Shown here: one piece after another, positions 15,452-23,723 of the stretch
Position numbering within the stretch: the first letter of the stretch is position 1
Layout: the number at the start of each line of letters is the position of its first letter
Source of the DNA: Bacteroidales bacterium UBA2712
Lineage (GTDB): Bacteria > Bacteroidota > Bacteroidia > Bacteroidales > Paludibacteraceae
Assembly (NCBI GenBank): GCA_002354055.1
Contig: DEKW01000017.1
Span: 1-64,000, forward strand
Direction of reading: 5' to 3'
DNA length: 64,000 nucleotides
Position numbers and translations under genes: made by a program
The notes under the pieces: generated by a model
What the model was told of the DNA's origin: nothing
Database searches by the model: none
Seen by the model: only the letters and a program-made list of their open reading frames with translations

Positions 15452-16399
15452 ATGAGAGGATTAGTCATTAAATCTACGGGTAGCAGTTACATCGTTCGGA
15501 TGGACGATGGAACGGATGTGGAATGCCGAATAAAAGGCAATTTCCGCATTCGCGGTATTCGTAGTACCAACCCCGTATCTGTAGGTGACTACGTGGAAGT
15601 ACAAAGTGACCAAGGGCAAGCTGTCTATTGGATAACTGAGGTTTGTGAGCGGCGGAACTATATCATCCGGCGATCCACTAACCTGAGCAAAGAGAGCCAT
15701 ATTCTGGCATCGAATATTGACCAAGTAGCTCTTATCGTGACGGTCAATCACCCTGTAACTTCGACGACTTTCATCGATCGCTTTCTCGCCACCTGCGAGG
15801 CTTATCGCGTACACGCGCTCCTTATATTCAATAAGATAGACCTGCTGACGGAAGAAGAGATGGCACAACTCACCGAACTGCGTGCGCTATACGAATCGAT
15901 CGGCTACGAGACGATTGAGCTATCAGCAATCAGCCTTCAGCCTTCAGATATCTTACCTCTGCTCGCTGGGAAAGTGACGTTGCTTTCCGGCAATTCGGGA
16001 GTCGGTAAATCTACCCTACTCAATGCGCTTTTTGGCCGCGAGGTCACGCGTACCGGTAAGATCTCCAACGCCCACGACAAAGGTATGCATACCACCACTT
16101 TCAGCGAGATGTATGAGTTAGTCGAAAGTCAAAAGTCGAAAGTCGAAAGCAAAGGTTGGGTTATCGACACGCCGGGTATCAAGGGTTTTGGTACGATAGA
16201 TTTTGAGCGCGAAGAAGTCAGCCATTATTTCCCTGAGATTTTCCGTATCAGCCGCGATTGCCGTTTTGGCAATTGCACGCATACCAACGAACCCGGTTGC
16301 GCTGTGCAGGAAGCCATCATAAAAGGATCCATAGCGATCTCGCGCTATGAATCCTATCTATCGTTGTTAGGCGACTGCTCCGAGAGCAAATATCGCTAA
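15452..16399 (+). CDS. rsgA: Ribosome small-subunit-dependent GTPase RsgA
   Basis: RsgA is a late 30S-assembly checkpoint GTPase. The 315-residue protein has an N-terminal OB domain, then a circularly permuted GTPase domain in which FNKIDL (G4) precedes GNSGVGKSTL (G1) and DTPGIKGFG (G3). A zinc knuckle near the C-terminus reads CRFGNCTHTNEPGC. Two short in-frame stretches coincide with heptamer tracts: residues about 158-167 (SAISLQPSD), between G4 and G1, and 224-233 (ESQKSKVESK), just ahead of WVIDTPG. Both fall in surface loops. The 3' end overlaps the converging korB by 4 bp, with no terminator visible. Confidence 0.95.
   Translation: MRGLVIKSTGSSYIVRMDDGTDVECRIKGNFRIRGIRSTNPVSVGDYVEVQSDQGQAVYWITEVCERRNYIIRRSTNLSKESHILASNIDQVALIVTVNHPVTSTTFIDRFLATCEAYRVHALLIFNKIDLLTEEEMAQLTELRALYESIGYETIELSAISLQPSDILPLLAGKVTLLSGNSGVGKSTLLNALFGREVTRTGKISNAHDKGMHTTTFSEMYELVESQKSKVESKGWVIDTPGIKGFGTIDFEREEVSHYFPEIFRISRDCRFGNCTHTNEPGCAVQEAIIKGSIAISRYESYLSLLGDCSESKYR
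15922..15949. repeat. ATCAGCC/TTCAGCC heptamer tract inside rsgA
   Basis: Four 7 bp units (ATCAGCA, ATCAGCC, TTCAGCC, TTCAGAT) are translated as AISLQPS between the G4 and G1 motifs. Confidence 0.75.
16121..16148. repeat. GTCGAAA heptamer tract inside rsgA
   Basis: Four 7 bp units, three identical (GTCGAAA) and one GTCAAAA, encode ESQKSKVES directly before the G3 motif. RsgA homologues usually have a shorter loop here. Confidence 0.9.
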
Positions 16400-17424
16400 C
16401 TCCACTGCTCCAAGGTAGCGGTCAGTTCATCAAACGTGTGTGCCTTAGCCGAGGCGCGCACGTTTTGTATCTGCTCATTCACGGCCGCGTCGTATGTAGG
16501 CGCCTCCACGTCACGGATGACGCCCAAAGCAATCGGCAACTCATCCTGTACATCGGCAGCCACCTCCAAGTTCCGCTCTTGTCCCATGAGTGCGAGTAGC
16601 CTATGAAGCGTCGGGTCCTGTTGGTGCGCGTCATGCACAAGGACGCGTGCATCGTCTGCCGGCACTACTATCAGACGCGGAACGAAGGTCTGCGGGTCAA
16701 TCTCAATAGCCAAGCCCTTATCGTTGTTAGCGCCAAAGATCATCTTCTCGCCGTGTTTGAGGATGATAGAATGCTCCGCACGCTGCTCACGATCGGCTAT
16801 CCAGGCGTGCGTACCGTTATTGAAGATGACGCAGTTCACCAGACACTCCACGATTGAGCAGCCTTTGTGCTGCTGCGCCGCCACCATGCAATCGACCGTC
16901 GTCGGCACATCGACATCGAGCGTGCGGGCGAAGAACGTACCCCTTGCGCCCAAGACGAGTTCCGCCGGTATGAACGGCCGTTCTACCGTTCCAAACGGGC
17001 TACTCTTGCTAACAAAGCCCTTCGGGCTGGTCGGCGAGTACTGACCTTTGGTCAGACCGTAGATGCGGTTATTGAACATGCAGACGTTCAGGTCCACATT
17101 GCGGCGAATCTCATGAATGAAATGGTTTCCGCCGATAGCCAGACAATCGCCGTCACCGCTCATCTGCCAAACGGTCAACTCCGGATGGGAGGTCTTGACA
17201 CCCGTTGCAATTGCGCCACCGCGACCATGAATCGTATTAAAACCATACGTATTGAGGTAGTGCGGCATGCGGCTTGAACAACCGATTCCGGAGATAACAG
17301 CTACCTGATGGGTCGGGATGCCTATCTGCGCCATGGCTTTTTGCAACGCCATGCAAATCGCGTGATCGCCGCAACCCGGGCAGAAACGTACATATTGATC
17401 GGATTTAAATTGAGATGCTTCCAT
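16396..17424 (-). CDS. korB: 2-oxoacid:acceptor oxidoreductase beta subunit (KorB-like)
   Basis: The TPP-binding subunit of a 2-oxoglutarate (or related 2-oxoacid):ferredoxin oxidoreductase. The 342-residue protein has RFCPGCGDHAICMALQKA, GIGCSSRMPHYLNTYG, the TPP motif GDGDCLAIGGNHFIHEIRRN and IYGLTKGQYSPTSPKG, all typical of KorB. The complex oxidatively decarboxylates its substrate to an acyl-CoA and reduces ferredoxin, as expected in an anaerobe. It is 2 bp downstream of korA and shares its promoter. No separate ferredoxin-like (KorD) subunit is encoded here. The substrate is inferred from the family, not proved. Confidence 0.9.
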   Translation of the reverse strand: MEASQFKSDQYVRFCPGCGDHAICMALQKAMAQIGIPTHQVAVISGIGCSSRMPHYLNTYGFNTIHGRGGAIATGVKTSHPELTVWQMSGDGDCLAIGGNHFIHEIRRNVDLNVCMFNNRIYGLTKGQYSPTSPKGFVSKSSPFGTVERPFIPAELVLGARGTFFARTLDVDVPTTVDCMVAAQQHKGCSIVECLVNCVIFNNGTHAWIADREQRAEHSIILKHGEKMIFGANNDKGLAIEIDPQTFVPRLIVVPADDARVLVHDAHQQDPTLHRLLALMGQERNLEVAADVQDELPIALGVIRDVEAPTYDAAVNEQIQNVRASAKAHTFDELTATLEQWS

Positions 17425-17426
17425 GG

Positions 17427-19346
17427 TTAAGATTTTTTTACAAAGTTAACTATTCTTTCCACCGCAAACGGTTGTCCCTGAATCTCGTTGTATTGCTCAA
17501 TCTTCAGATCGGGGAATTGAGCGCGTAAATAAGAGGCGAATTGACCCGTATTGAGTTCGCAGACGATAATTCGCTTGTATTGGCTCAACACCTCACGGGT
17601 ATTCTTCGGCAGCGGACAGATATAATTGAAATGCGCCAAATCGCAGCCTAACTCATTTGCCGCGGCGTGCAGGTGGCCTTCCGTACTACCCCAACCCACA
17701 AGAAGCGTGTCCTTATTTACCATTTGTTCATTTACCATTTGGCCATTTATTACTTTCAACTCCGGTATCTGATCTGCAATCTGTTCGATCTTATGTTTGC
17801 GTGCAAGAACCATCTGTTCGTGGTTCTCCGGGTTCGTGGAGATAGTACCCTTCTCTGCGTCGCGCTCCAGACCGATGTTCCGATGCTCGTAACCCTCCAT
17901 GCCCGGGTACGCCCAGTAGCGCACACCGCGGGCATCACGGATGGCAGGGTTATAATGTCCTTTCAGTTCCTCGGGCACGCTCTGCGGTTGGATGGCCGGC
18001 AGGTCTGCTAATTTCGGTATCCGCCAGAGAGCAGTTCCGTTCGCCAGATAGGTGTCGGTCATGAGGATCACCGGCGTCATGTTCTCTAAGGCAATCTTAC
18101 ATGCCTGATAGGCGAAATCAAAACAATTGGCAGACGAAGAAGCGGCAATCACTACCGCCGGACACTCTCCGTTACGGCCATAAAGGGCCTGCAGCAGATC
18201 CGTCTGTTCGGTCTTCGTCGGCAGTCCCGTACTCGGTCCGCCACGCTGCACATCGATCACCACGAGCGGCAACTCCGCCATGACTGCCAGACCGATGGCC
18301 TCGGATTTAAGAGACAAGCCGGGACCGGAAGTAGAAGTACAAGCCAGATCGCCTGCAAAAGCAGCTCCGATAGCCGTACAAACACCGGCTATCTCATCCT
18401 CCGCCTGTATCGCCATGACGTTCATATCTTTGCGCGCCGCCAACTCATGGAGTATATCCGTTGCCGGCGTAATAGGATACGAACCCAGGAACAGCCGCTT
18501 GCCGGCTTTCTCTGCCGCCGCAATCAGTCCCCACGCCGTCGCTTTGTTGCCGGCGATGGAAGTGAAGGAAGACCGCTTCCTGGTGTGACCCAGACCGCTA
18601 TCGTTGACAGACCGCTTCCAGGTGTGACCCAGACCGCCTTCGGCTGACAGATGAATCTGATTAACAGAAAGCGCGAGGTTCTGACCGTAGTTATAGCCAT
18701 CGACCATGACCTTGGTATTCGGAGCCACCAAGGCGGGTTTCTTCTTGAATTTCTCCTCCAGCAGGTGAATCGCCTTCTCCATCGGTTCGTCGAAGAGCCA
18801 GTAGATCAGGCCCAACGCAAACATATTCCTGCATTTGAGCACAGATTTATTATCCATGCCGCTTTCCTTTAGCGCCTCTTTGGTCAGCGTCGTCAGCGCT
18901 ACCGGCACAATCTGCACGGACTCCGGGATGCCCAACTCCTCAAAGGGATTGGCCGTATGGAACTGCGCTTTCTCCAAGTCTTTGTCGCTCAGCGAATCGG
19001 TATCCACAATCAAGATGGCATTCCGATGGAACAACGAGAAATCATCATCAAAATGCGCCTGGGGATGGTTGAAATGCGAACCTAACGCACATACTTTCAG
19101 CGCCGCGGCATTCATCGCCACGACTACATCGGCCTTGTCGCCGGAGGTATAGACCTCCTTACCCAACTCTACCTGAAAAGCACTCACACCGCCTAAAGTA
19201 CCCTGCGGCGCACGAATCTCTGCCGGGAAATCCGGCAAGGTGGAGATCTCATGACCCATCTCAGCTGCCAGCTGCGCGAACATGTTTCCCGTCAGCTGCA
19301 TGCCATCGCCCGAGTCTCCACAAAATCGAACTACAATGTTTTGCAT
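17427..19346 (-). CDS. korA: 2-oxoacid:acceptor oxidoreductase, fused gamma-alpha subunit (KorA-like)
   Basis: The 639-residue protein fuses the gamma domain (residues 1 to about 190, starting NIVVRFCGDSGDGMQLTGN) to the alpha domain (about 265-639, with GSYPITPATDILHELA, QAEDEIAG and TSTSGPGLSLKSEAIG). It partners KorB. Two unusual inserts are visible. Residues 236-259, in the linker between domains, contain two copies of GLGHTxKRS spaced 13 residues apart. Residues 532-544 (NGQMVNEQMVNK) are encoded by an ATTTACC-type tract ahead of DTLLVGWGSTEG. A promoter of the local type (19372-19402) precedes the gene. Confidence 0.9.
   Translation of the reverse strand: MQNIVVRFCGDSGDGMQLTGNMFAQLAAEMGHEISTLPDFPAEIRAPQGTLGGVSAFQVELGKEVYTSGDKADVVVAMNAAALKVCALGSHFNHPQAHFDDDFSLFHRNAILIVDTDSLSDKDLEKAQFHTANPFEELGIPESVQIVPVALTTLTKEALKESGMDNKSVLKCRNMFALGLIYWLFDEPMEKAIHLLEEKFKKKPALVAPNTKVMVDGYNYGQNLALSVNQIHLSAEGGLGHTWKRSVNDSGLGHTRKRSSFTSIAGNKATAWGLIAAAEKAGKRLFLGSYPITPATDILHELAARKDMNVMAIQAEDEIAGVCTAIGAAFAGDLACTSTSGPGLSLKSEAIGLAVMAELPLVVIDVQRGGPSTGLPTKTEQTDLLQALYGRNGECPAVVIAASSSANCFDFAYQACKIALENMTPVILMTDTYLANGTALWRIPKLADLPAIQPQSVPEELKGHYNPAIRDARGVRYWAYPGMEGYEHRNIGLERDAEKGTISTNPENHEQMVLARKHKIEQIADQIPELKVINGQMVNEQMVNKDTLLVGWGSTEGHLHAAANELGCDLAHFNYICPLPKNTREVLSQYKRIIVCELNTGQFASYLRAQFPDLKIEQYNEIQGQPFAVERIVNFVKKS
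17715..17751. repeat. ATTTACC-type 7/8 bp tract inside korA
   Basis: Five units alternate 7 and 8 bp (ATTTACC, ATTTGTTC, ATTTACC, ATTTGGCC, ATTTATT), giving a 15 bp super-period and the peptide repeat NGQMV/NEQMV. Confidence 0.8.
18570..18637. repeat. 39 bp period direct repeat in the korA linker
   Basis: Two 29 bp copies (18570-18598 and 18609-18637) differ at one base. Each is bounded by AGACCGC at both ends. The 39 bp period equals 13 codons, so duplication kept the frame and produced two GLGHTxKRS motifs. Confidence 0.85.
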
Positions 19347-19371
19347 TTTTAGTATTAGATAATTGCGAGTG

Positions 19372-19402
19372 CAAAATTACACAAAAAAAATGACACTTGC
19401 AA
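19372..19402 (-). promoter_or_regulatory. Promoter of korAB
   Basis: On the minus strand, TTGC (19399-19402), a 19 bp spacer and TAATTTTG (19372-19379). It lies in the 90 bp between the formate-channel-like gene and korA, so korAB can be transcribed separately from the nucleotide cluster. Confidence 0.7.
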
Positions 19403-19436
19403 ATAAAAGTGCCATTTTTAGGAATTTTTGTATTTT

Positions 19437-20045
19437 TTATGACTCGGATTTCTTAATCGTAAAGAGCCGATAGATATTACAGCCTATGAAATTACCAAGG
19501 ACAATAGCGCCGTAGTATGCCGCGAGCGAGAGCCAGGGAATGTCCGATGCCGAAAAGAGATACACGCAGCAGTAGAACGCATCGGCAACACAGTGCGGGA
19601 AGCCGCAGAGGATGAAAGCCGGCACGGCAAAGAGCAGCGGCAACCAGTCGGAGAAGTCTCTATTTTTACGAGCAAAATCCACCGCCAGAGACATCAAGAG
19701 ACCGCATCCTATAGCGAGCAAGCCTGTTCTCCACCACCCCACAGCAAGCCGTGAAGAGATGACTTTTATGGCCGCTTCACCCAGCGGTAGCGGCGACACC
19801 AAAGCCACGGACGCGACCGCCAGACAGCCGGCGATATTCCCGAGCAGAATGAGCAACAAGGACGGTAGGTCACGCCACGAAGAGAGAAATCCCGCCGTGC
19901 CGGTATAAAGGCGCGTCTGGTACTTCACGACGGCAATCAGACCGACGCAGAAAAGGAACATACCGAGCACCGGATTCGCCAGGAACCCCCATCCGGCAAT
20001 GGCGATTAGTACGCCGGCAAAAAGGGATGTTTTCAGATTAGTCAT
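19437..20045 (-). CDS. Formate/nitrite transporter (FNT)-like membrane channel
   Basis: The 202-residue protein has six hydrophobic segments. FNT landmarks are LIAVVKYQTRLYTGTAG (compare the family's GLxLVxxxGAELFTGN), LLLILLGNIAGCL, the pore-histidine block GFPHCVADAFYCCV and IVLGNFIGCNIYRLF. It is shorter than most FNT channels (about 250-280 residues) mainly at the N-terminus and loops. It should pass small monovalent anions such as formate, nitrite or hydrosulfide. It is the last gene of the nucleotide cluster, 21 bp after the aminotransferase. Since PurT in the same cluster needs formate, formate uptake is a reasonable guess. Confidence 0.7.
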   Translation of the reverse strand: MTNLKTSLFAGVLIAIAGWGFLANPVLGMFLFCVGLIAVVKYQTRLYTGTAGFLSSWRDLPSLLLILLGNIAGCLAVASVALVSPLPLGEAAIKVISSRLAVGWWRTGLLAIGCGLLMSLAVDFARKNRDFSDWLPLLFAVPAFILCGFPHCVADAFYCCVYLFSASDIPWLSLAAYYGAIVLGNFIGCNIYRLFTIKKSES

Positions 20046-20079
20046 TTGAGATTTATGGTTTATGATTTATGATTTGAGA
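20045..20079. repeat. TCATAAA-type heptamer tract, aminotransferase/FNT junction
   Basis: Five exact 7 bp units on the plus strand (TTTGAGA, TTTATGG, TTTATGA, TTTATGA, TTTGAGA) span the last codons and stop of the aminotransferase gene and reach the ATG of the FNT-like gene. The whole spacer is repeat. Confidence 0.9.
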
Positions 20080-21236
20080 AGCCCTGCAATGCGTGCGAGC
20101 GCTGTACAGATCTCGTCCTCGCTGATGGCATAGGAGAGCCGGATACAGGACGGGCAGCCGAACGCCGAACCGGAGACAACCGCCACATGGGCTTGCTCCA
20201 GGAGCCGTTCTGCCACTTCGTCACCCGTGCCCCATTTGCTGACATCCGGGAAGAGATAGAAAGCTCCTTCGGGTTCGTGGAACTTAAAGCCGGGTATTTC
20301 GGCAGCCAGAGAACAAATCAACTTGCGCCGTGAAGCAAAGACCTCACGCATCTGATCCACGCACTCTTTACCGCCGGTGAGCGCCTCTTCAGCAGCCTTC
20401 TGAGCCACCATCGTCGCGCAGGTCAGCTGTTGGCCCTGCAGACGGATACAGGCATTGATGAAGCCCTTATTCTTCGACATAATCCATCCCACCCTATAAC
20501 CGGTCATGGCATAGGCCTTGCTCACGCCATTGATGACCACCAGCCGCTCTGCGAAATCTGCAAACGAAGAGAAAGTGATGGGGTTTTGAGTATTGGTATA
20601 GAGCAACTCATTGTAGATCTCATCGGCGAGGATATACACGTCCGGATACTCGCGCAGGACAGCCAAAAGCGCCTCCAGTTCTGCATGGGAATACACCGCG
20701 CCAGTCGGGTTATTGGGCGAGCAGAGGATGATCAGACGCGTCTTGGGAGTCAGCGCCTTACGCAGTTCCGCGGGCGTGAGACAATAGCGGTTCTCAAAGG
20801 CCGTTTGAACCGGTACCACCGTGCCTTCGGCTAACTTGACCATCTCGCTATAGCTCACCCACGAAGGCATCGGAATGATCACTTCGTCGCCGGGGTTGAT
20901 GATCGCCTGTATAGTGTTATAAATCGCCATCTTGGCACCTACGGAAACCACCACATCGTCCGCAATCCAAGGGATAGCATTGCCCGAAAGGCTGTTCTGG
21001 TAGTTGGCTACCGCGTCCCGTAATGCCGGAATGCCGGCTACCGGTCCGTAATGCGACCAATGGTCATCAACAGCCGCCTGTACCGCACGACGCACATGCT
21101 CCGGCGTGTCCATGTCGGGTTCGCCCAAAGACATACTAACCACATCCACTCCGGCAGCCTTCATTGCCTTCGCACGCGCCGCCATTACCAAGCTTTGCGA
21201 AGCTTCAATTTTCAAAACACGATTTGAGAGTTGCAT
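20067..21236 (-). CDS. Aspartate aminotransferase-type PLP enzyme
   Basis: The 389-residue fold-type I aminotransferase (class I, subgroup of prokaryotic AspC/AspAT) has SMSLGEPDMDTPEHV, HYGPVAGIPALRDAV, SPNNPTGAVY, ADEIYNELLY, the PLP lysine in NGVSKAYAMTGYRVGW and the substrate-binding Arg in CIRLSYA. It probably transaminates oxaloacetate with glutamate to give aspartate. Its place at the end of the purine/pyrimidine cluster makes sense because PyrB, PurA and PurC all consume aspartate. Other 2-oxoacid substrates are possible. The spacer to purF holds a GATTACG tract. Confidence 0.88.
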   Translation of the reverse strand: MQLSNRVLKIEASQSLVMAARAKAMKAAGVDVVSMSLGEPDMDTPEHVRRAVQAAVDDHWSHYGPVAGIPALRDAVANYQNSLSGNAIPWIADDVVVSVGAKMAIYNTIQAIINPGDEVIIPMPSWVSYSEMVKLAEGTVVPVQTAFENRYCLTPAELRKALTPKTRLIILCSPNNPTGAVYSHAELEALLAVLREYPDVYILADEIYNELLYTNTQNPITFSSFADFAERLVVINGVSKAYAMTGYRVGWIMSKNKGFINACIRLQGQQLTCATMVAQKAAEEALTGGKECVDQMREVFASRRKLICSLAAEIPGFKFHEPEGAFYLFPDVSKWGTGDEVAERLLEQAHVAVVSGSAFGCPSCIRLSYAISEDEICTALARIAGLLKS

Positions 21237-21248
21237 TTTTTTTATAAA

Positions 21249-21278
21249 GATTACGTAATTACGGGATTACGGGATAAA
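21249..21278. repeat. GATTACG 7/8 bp tract between purF and the aminotransferase gene
   Basis: Four units (GATTACG, TAATTACG, GGATTACG, GGATAAA) occupy most of the 45 bp spacer. Confidence 0.8.
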
Positions 21279-21281
21279 ATT

Positions 21282-22715
21282 TTATTGCAGGGTGTGCGCT
21301 GAAGAGCCATCGAAACAATGCGTGCAAATCTGATTGCGCGGCAAGCCGATAGCTCGAATAAGCGTTTCAAGTTTGGTGAACTTCAGGGAGTTAAGCCCGA
21401 ACTTCTCCGCAATCCGGTCAATCATCTGTTTGTACTCGGGAGAGTCCGTTGTGGAATACACCTTCACACGCTCGTCGTTAAGAGCCGCTTCGGGGCCTTC
21501 GAGTTCCGCAATGACGCGCCGGGTGATGAGTTCCATGACAGACTTGGATTCCGAGAAATTGATGAACGGACATCCATAGGTGAGCGGCGGACAAGCGATA
21601 CGCATGTGTATCTCCCGAGCCCCGCCTTCAATAAGGCATCGTGCGTTGTCACGCAACTGCGTTCCGCGAACGATGGAGTCATCACAAAGTAGCACGCGGC
21701 GGTCGCGAAGTATGGCATTGTTTTGAATGAGTTTCATCTTCGCAACCAAATCGCGCATGTTTTGATTAGCCGGCATGAAGGATCTCGGCCAGGTCGGTGT
21801 GTACTTGGAGATCGCCCGGCGGTAGATGACATTATGTCCCTCCGAATAGCCGACAGCCATGCCGATACCCGAGTCCGGCACGCCGCAACAACAGTCCACA
21901 GGAGTGTCATCTTCCTTACCCATCGCATAACCGATATAGTTGCGCACATCCTCTACGTTACGCCCCTCGTAATTAGAGGTCGGGAAACCGTAATAGACCC
22001 AGAGAAAAGCACACATCTGCATATGGTCGGGGTACGGTTCTGCAAGCTGTTGTACGCCTTCGGGTCTCAGGCGCACAATCTCCCCAGGACCTAAATCGCG
22101 GAGGTGGGTATAACCTAAGTTGAGGAAAGAAGAAGACTCGGACACCACGCAATAGGCATCCTCTTTCTGACCGAGAATGACCGGCGTGCGTCCCCATGAA
22201 TCACGGGCACAGACGATTCCGTCCTCCGTCAGCATAATCAGCGAGAGGGAGCCTTTGATCTTCGCCTGGGCATTGCGGATACCCTCCACAATCGAGTCCT
22301 TCTGGATGATGAGCAGCCCCACTAACTCGGTAGGATTCACTTTTCCGGATGAGAACTCCGAGAGGTGCATGTCACTCTGGAGAATCTCTGTAGTCAGTTC
22401 CTCCAGGTTCGCAATCTTTCCTACCGTCGAGAGCGCAAAACGTCCCAGATGGGAGTTGAATAGCAGCGGTTGCGCATCGGTGTCAGAGATAATACCAATA
22501 CCGGCATTCCCGATAAACCGCGGCAACTCCTCCTCCATCTTCGTGCGGAAAGAGGTCTGTGCGATGGAGTGAATCACCCTGTTGAAGGTGCCTGATGATG
22601 CATCATAAGTAGCGACGCCTGCACGGCGCGTTCCTAAATGGGAGTGATAATCCGTGCCGTAAAAGACATCGTTGATACAAGGGTTTTTACCTATTGAACC
22701 GAAAAAACCTGCCAT
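21282..22715 (-). CDS. purF: PurF-like amidophosphoribosyltransferase lacking the Cys1 nucleophile
   Basis: The family makes 5-phosphoribosylamine from PRPP, the first purine step. The 477-residue protein has the Ntn-type glutaminase domain (about 1-235) and a phosphoribosyltransferase domain with an intact PRPP motif, VLLCDDSIVRGTQLR. It begins MAGFFGS, where glutamine-using PurF begins MCGI; residue 2 is Ala, and no alternative start supplies a Cys. Cysteines at the four Fe-S positions of Bacillus-type PurF appear kept: CAFLWVYY, PPLTYGCPF and the C-terminal CTHC. Homologues with MGGFFG or MAGFFG starts occur in Bacteroidetes and Clostridia. The enzyme may use ammonia or an alternative amide donor, or another PurF may exist elsewhere. 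Confidence 0.85.
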   Translation of the reverse strand: MAGFFGSIGKNPCINDVFYGTDYHSHLGTRRAGVATYDASSGTFNRVIHSIAQTSFRTKMEEELPRFIGNAGIGIISDTDAQPLLFNSHLGRFALSTVGKIANLEELTTEILQSDMHLSEFSSGKVNPTELVGLLIIQKDSIVEGIRNAQAKIKGSLSLIMLTEDGIVCARDSWGRTPVILGQKEDAYCVVSESSSFLNLGYTHLRDLGPGEIVRLRPEGVQQLAEPYPDHMQMCAFLWVYYGFPTSNYEGRNVEDVRNYIGYAMGKEDDTPVDCCCGVPDSGIGMAVGYSEGHNVIYRRAISKYTPTWPRSFMPANQNMRDLVAKMKLIQNNAILRDRRVLLCDDSIVRGTQLRDNARCLIEGGAREIHMRIACPPLTYGCPFINFSESKSVMELITRRVIAELEGPEAALNDERVKVYSTTDSPEYKQMIDRIAEKFGLNSLKFTKLETLIRAIGLPRNQICTHCFDGSSAHTLQ

Positions 22716-22739
22716 ATAACAGACTAATATTTGTGGTTA

Positions 22740-23687
22740 TTATTTGCTTTGTAAATATGCTGAGATATTTTTCTCAATGCGGGCAGCGAGGTCGTCGGTT
22801 TCCTCGCGCACGAATTTGTCACCGGTGATGCCCTCGAAAAGCTCGACATAGCGATCGGTGATGGAGCTGACGATAGAAGGCGTCATTTCCGGCACCTGCT
22901 GACCTGCTTTTCCTTGGAATCCATTATCCATAAGCCACTCGCGCACGAACTCCTTCGAGAGCTGGCGTTGCGGTTCTCCTGCGGCAAAACGCTCCGCATA
23001 GCCGTCGGCATAGAAATAACGGCTGGAATCCGGAGTATGCACCTCGTCCATAAGCATCACCTGACCTTTATACGAACCGAACTCGTATTTAGTATCGACG
23101 AGAATCAGTCCGTGTTGCGCAGCGATCTCCTGACCACGGGCAAAGAGTGCCAGCGCATATTTCTCCAGCAGTTCGTACTCCTTCTCCGGCACTAATCCGC
23201 GGGCGATGATCTCCTCACGCGAGATGTCCTCGTCGTGGGTGCCGATCTCCGCTTTGGTAGTCGGCGTGATGATGGGCGTCGGGAAGGCTTCGTTCTCGCG
23301 CATTCCTTCCGGTAGCTTGACACCGCAGATCTCACGTGCGCCGGCTTTGTACGCACGCCAAGCAGAACCGCAGAGGTAGCCACGGACAATCATCTCCACC
23401 GGATAACCCTCGCAACGATAGCCCACAGAGACCATCGGATCCGGAGTTGCCAACAGCCAGTTAGGCACGATATCCCGCGTAGCGTTGAGGAACTTAGCGG
23501 CGATCTGATTCAGGATCTGACCCTTGTACGGAATACCTTCCGGCAGAATCACATCAAAAGCCGAGATACGATCGGTGGCTACCATGCAAAGTAGGTCAGA
23601 GCCCAGAAAATAGACATCACGCACTTTACCGTGATATACATCGGTCTGGCCGGGAAAAGAAAAGGAGGTTTTAGTTAACGCTTTCAT
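22740..23687 (-). CDS. purC: SAICAR synthetase
   Basis: PurC joins aspartate to CAIR to give SAICAR. The 315-residue protein is of the longer type common in Bacteroidetes. Motifs include VYHGKVRDVYFLG near the start, VATDRISAFDVILPEGIPYKG, EMIVRGYLCGSAWRAYKAG, LILVDTKYEFG and LMDEVHTPDSSRYF. It lies 24 bp ahead of purF and 36 bp after carB, on the same strand. Confidence 0.96.
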   Translation of the reverse strand: MKALTKTSFSFPGQTDVYHGKVRDVYFLGSDLLCMVATDRISAFDVILPEGIPYKGQILNQIAAKFLNATRDIVPNWLLATPDPMVSVGYRCEGYPVEMIVRGYLCGSAWRAYKAGAREICGVKLPEGMRENEAFPTPIITPTTKAEIGTHDEDISREEIIARGLVPEKEYELLEKYALALFARGQEIAAQHGLILVDTKYEFGSYKGQVMLMDEVHTPDSSRYFYADGYAERFAAGEPQRQLSKEFVREWLMDNGFQGKAGQQVPEMTPSIVSSITDRYVELFEGITGDKFVREETDDLAARIEKNISAYLQSK

Positions 23688-23702
23688 AACGTATTTAATG
23701 TT

Positions 23703-23723
23703 CTGTTTCAGTTTTCAGTTTTG
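23703..23723. repeat. AGTTTTC heptamer tract between carB and purC
   Basis: Three 7 bp units (CTGTTTC, AGTTTTC, AGTTTTG) lie in the 36 bp spacer, ending at the carB stop. Short and therefore less certain. Confidence 0.5.
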
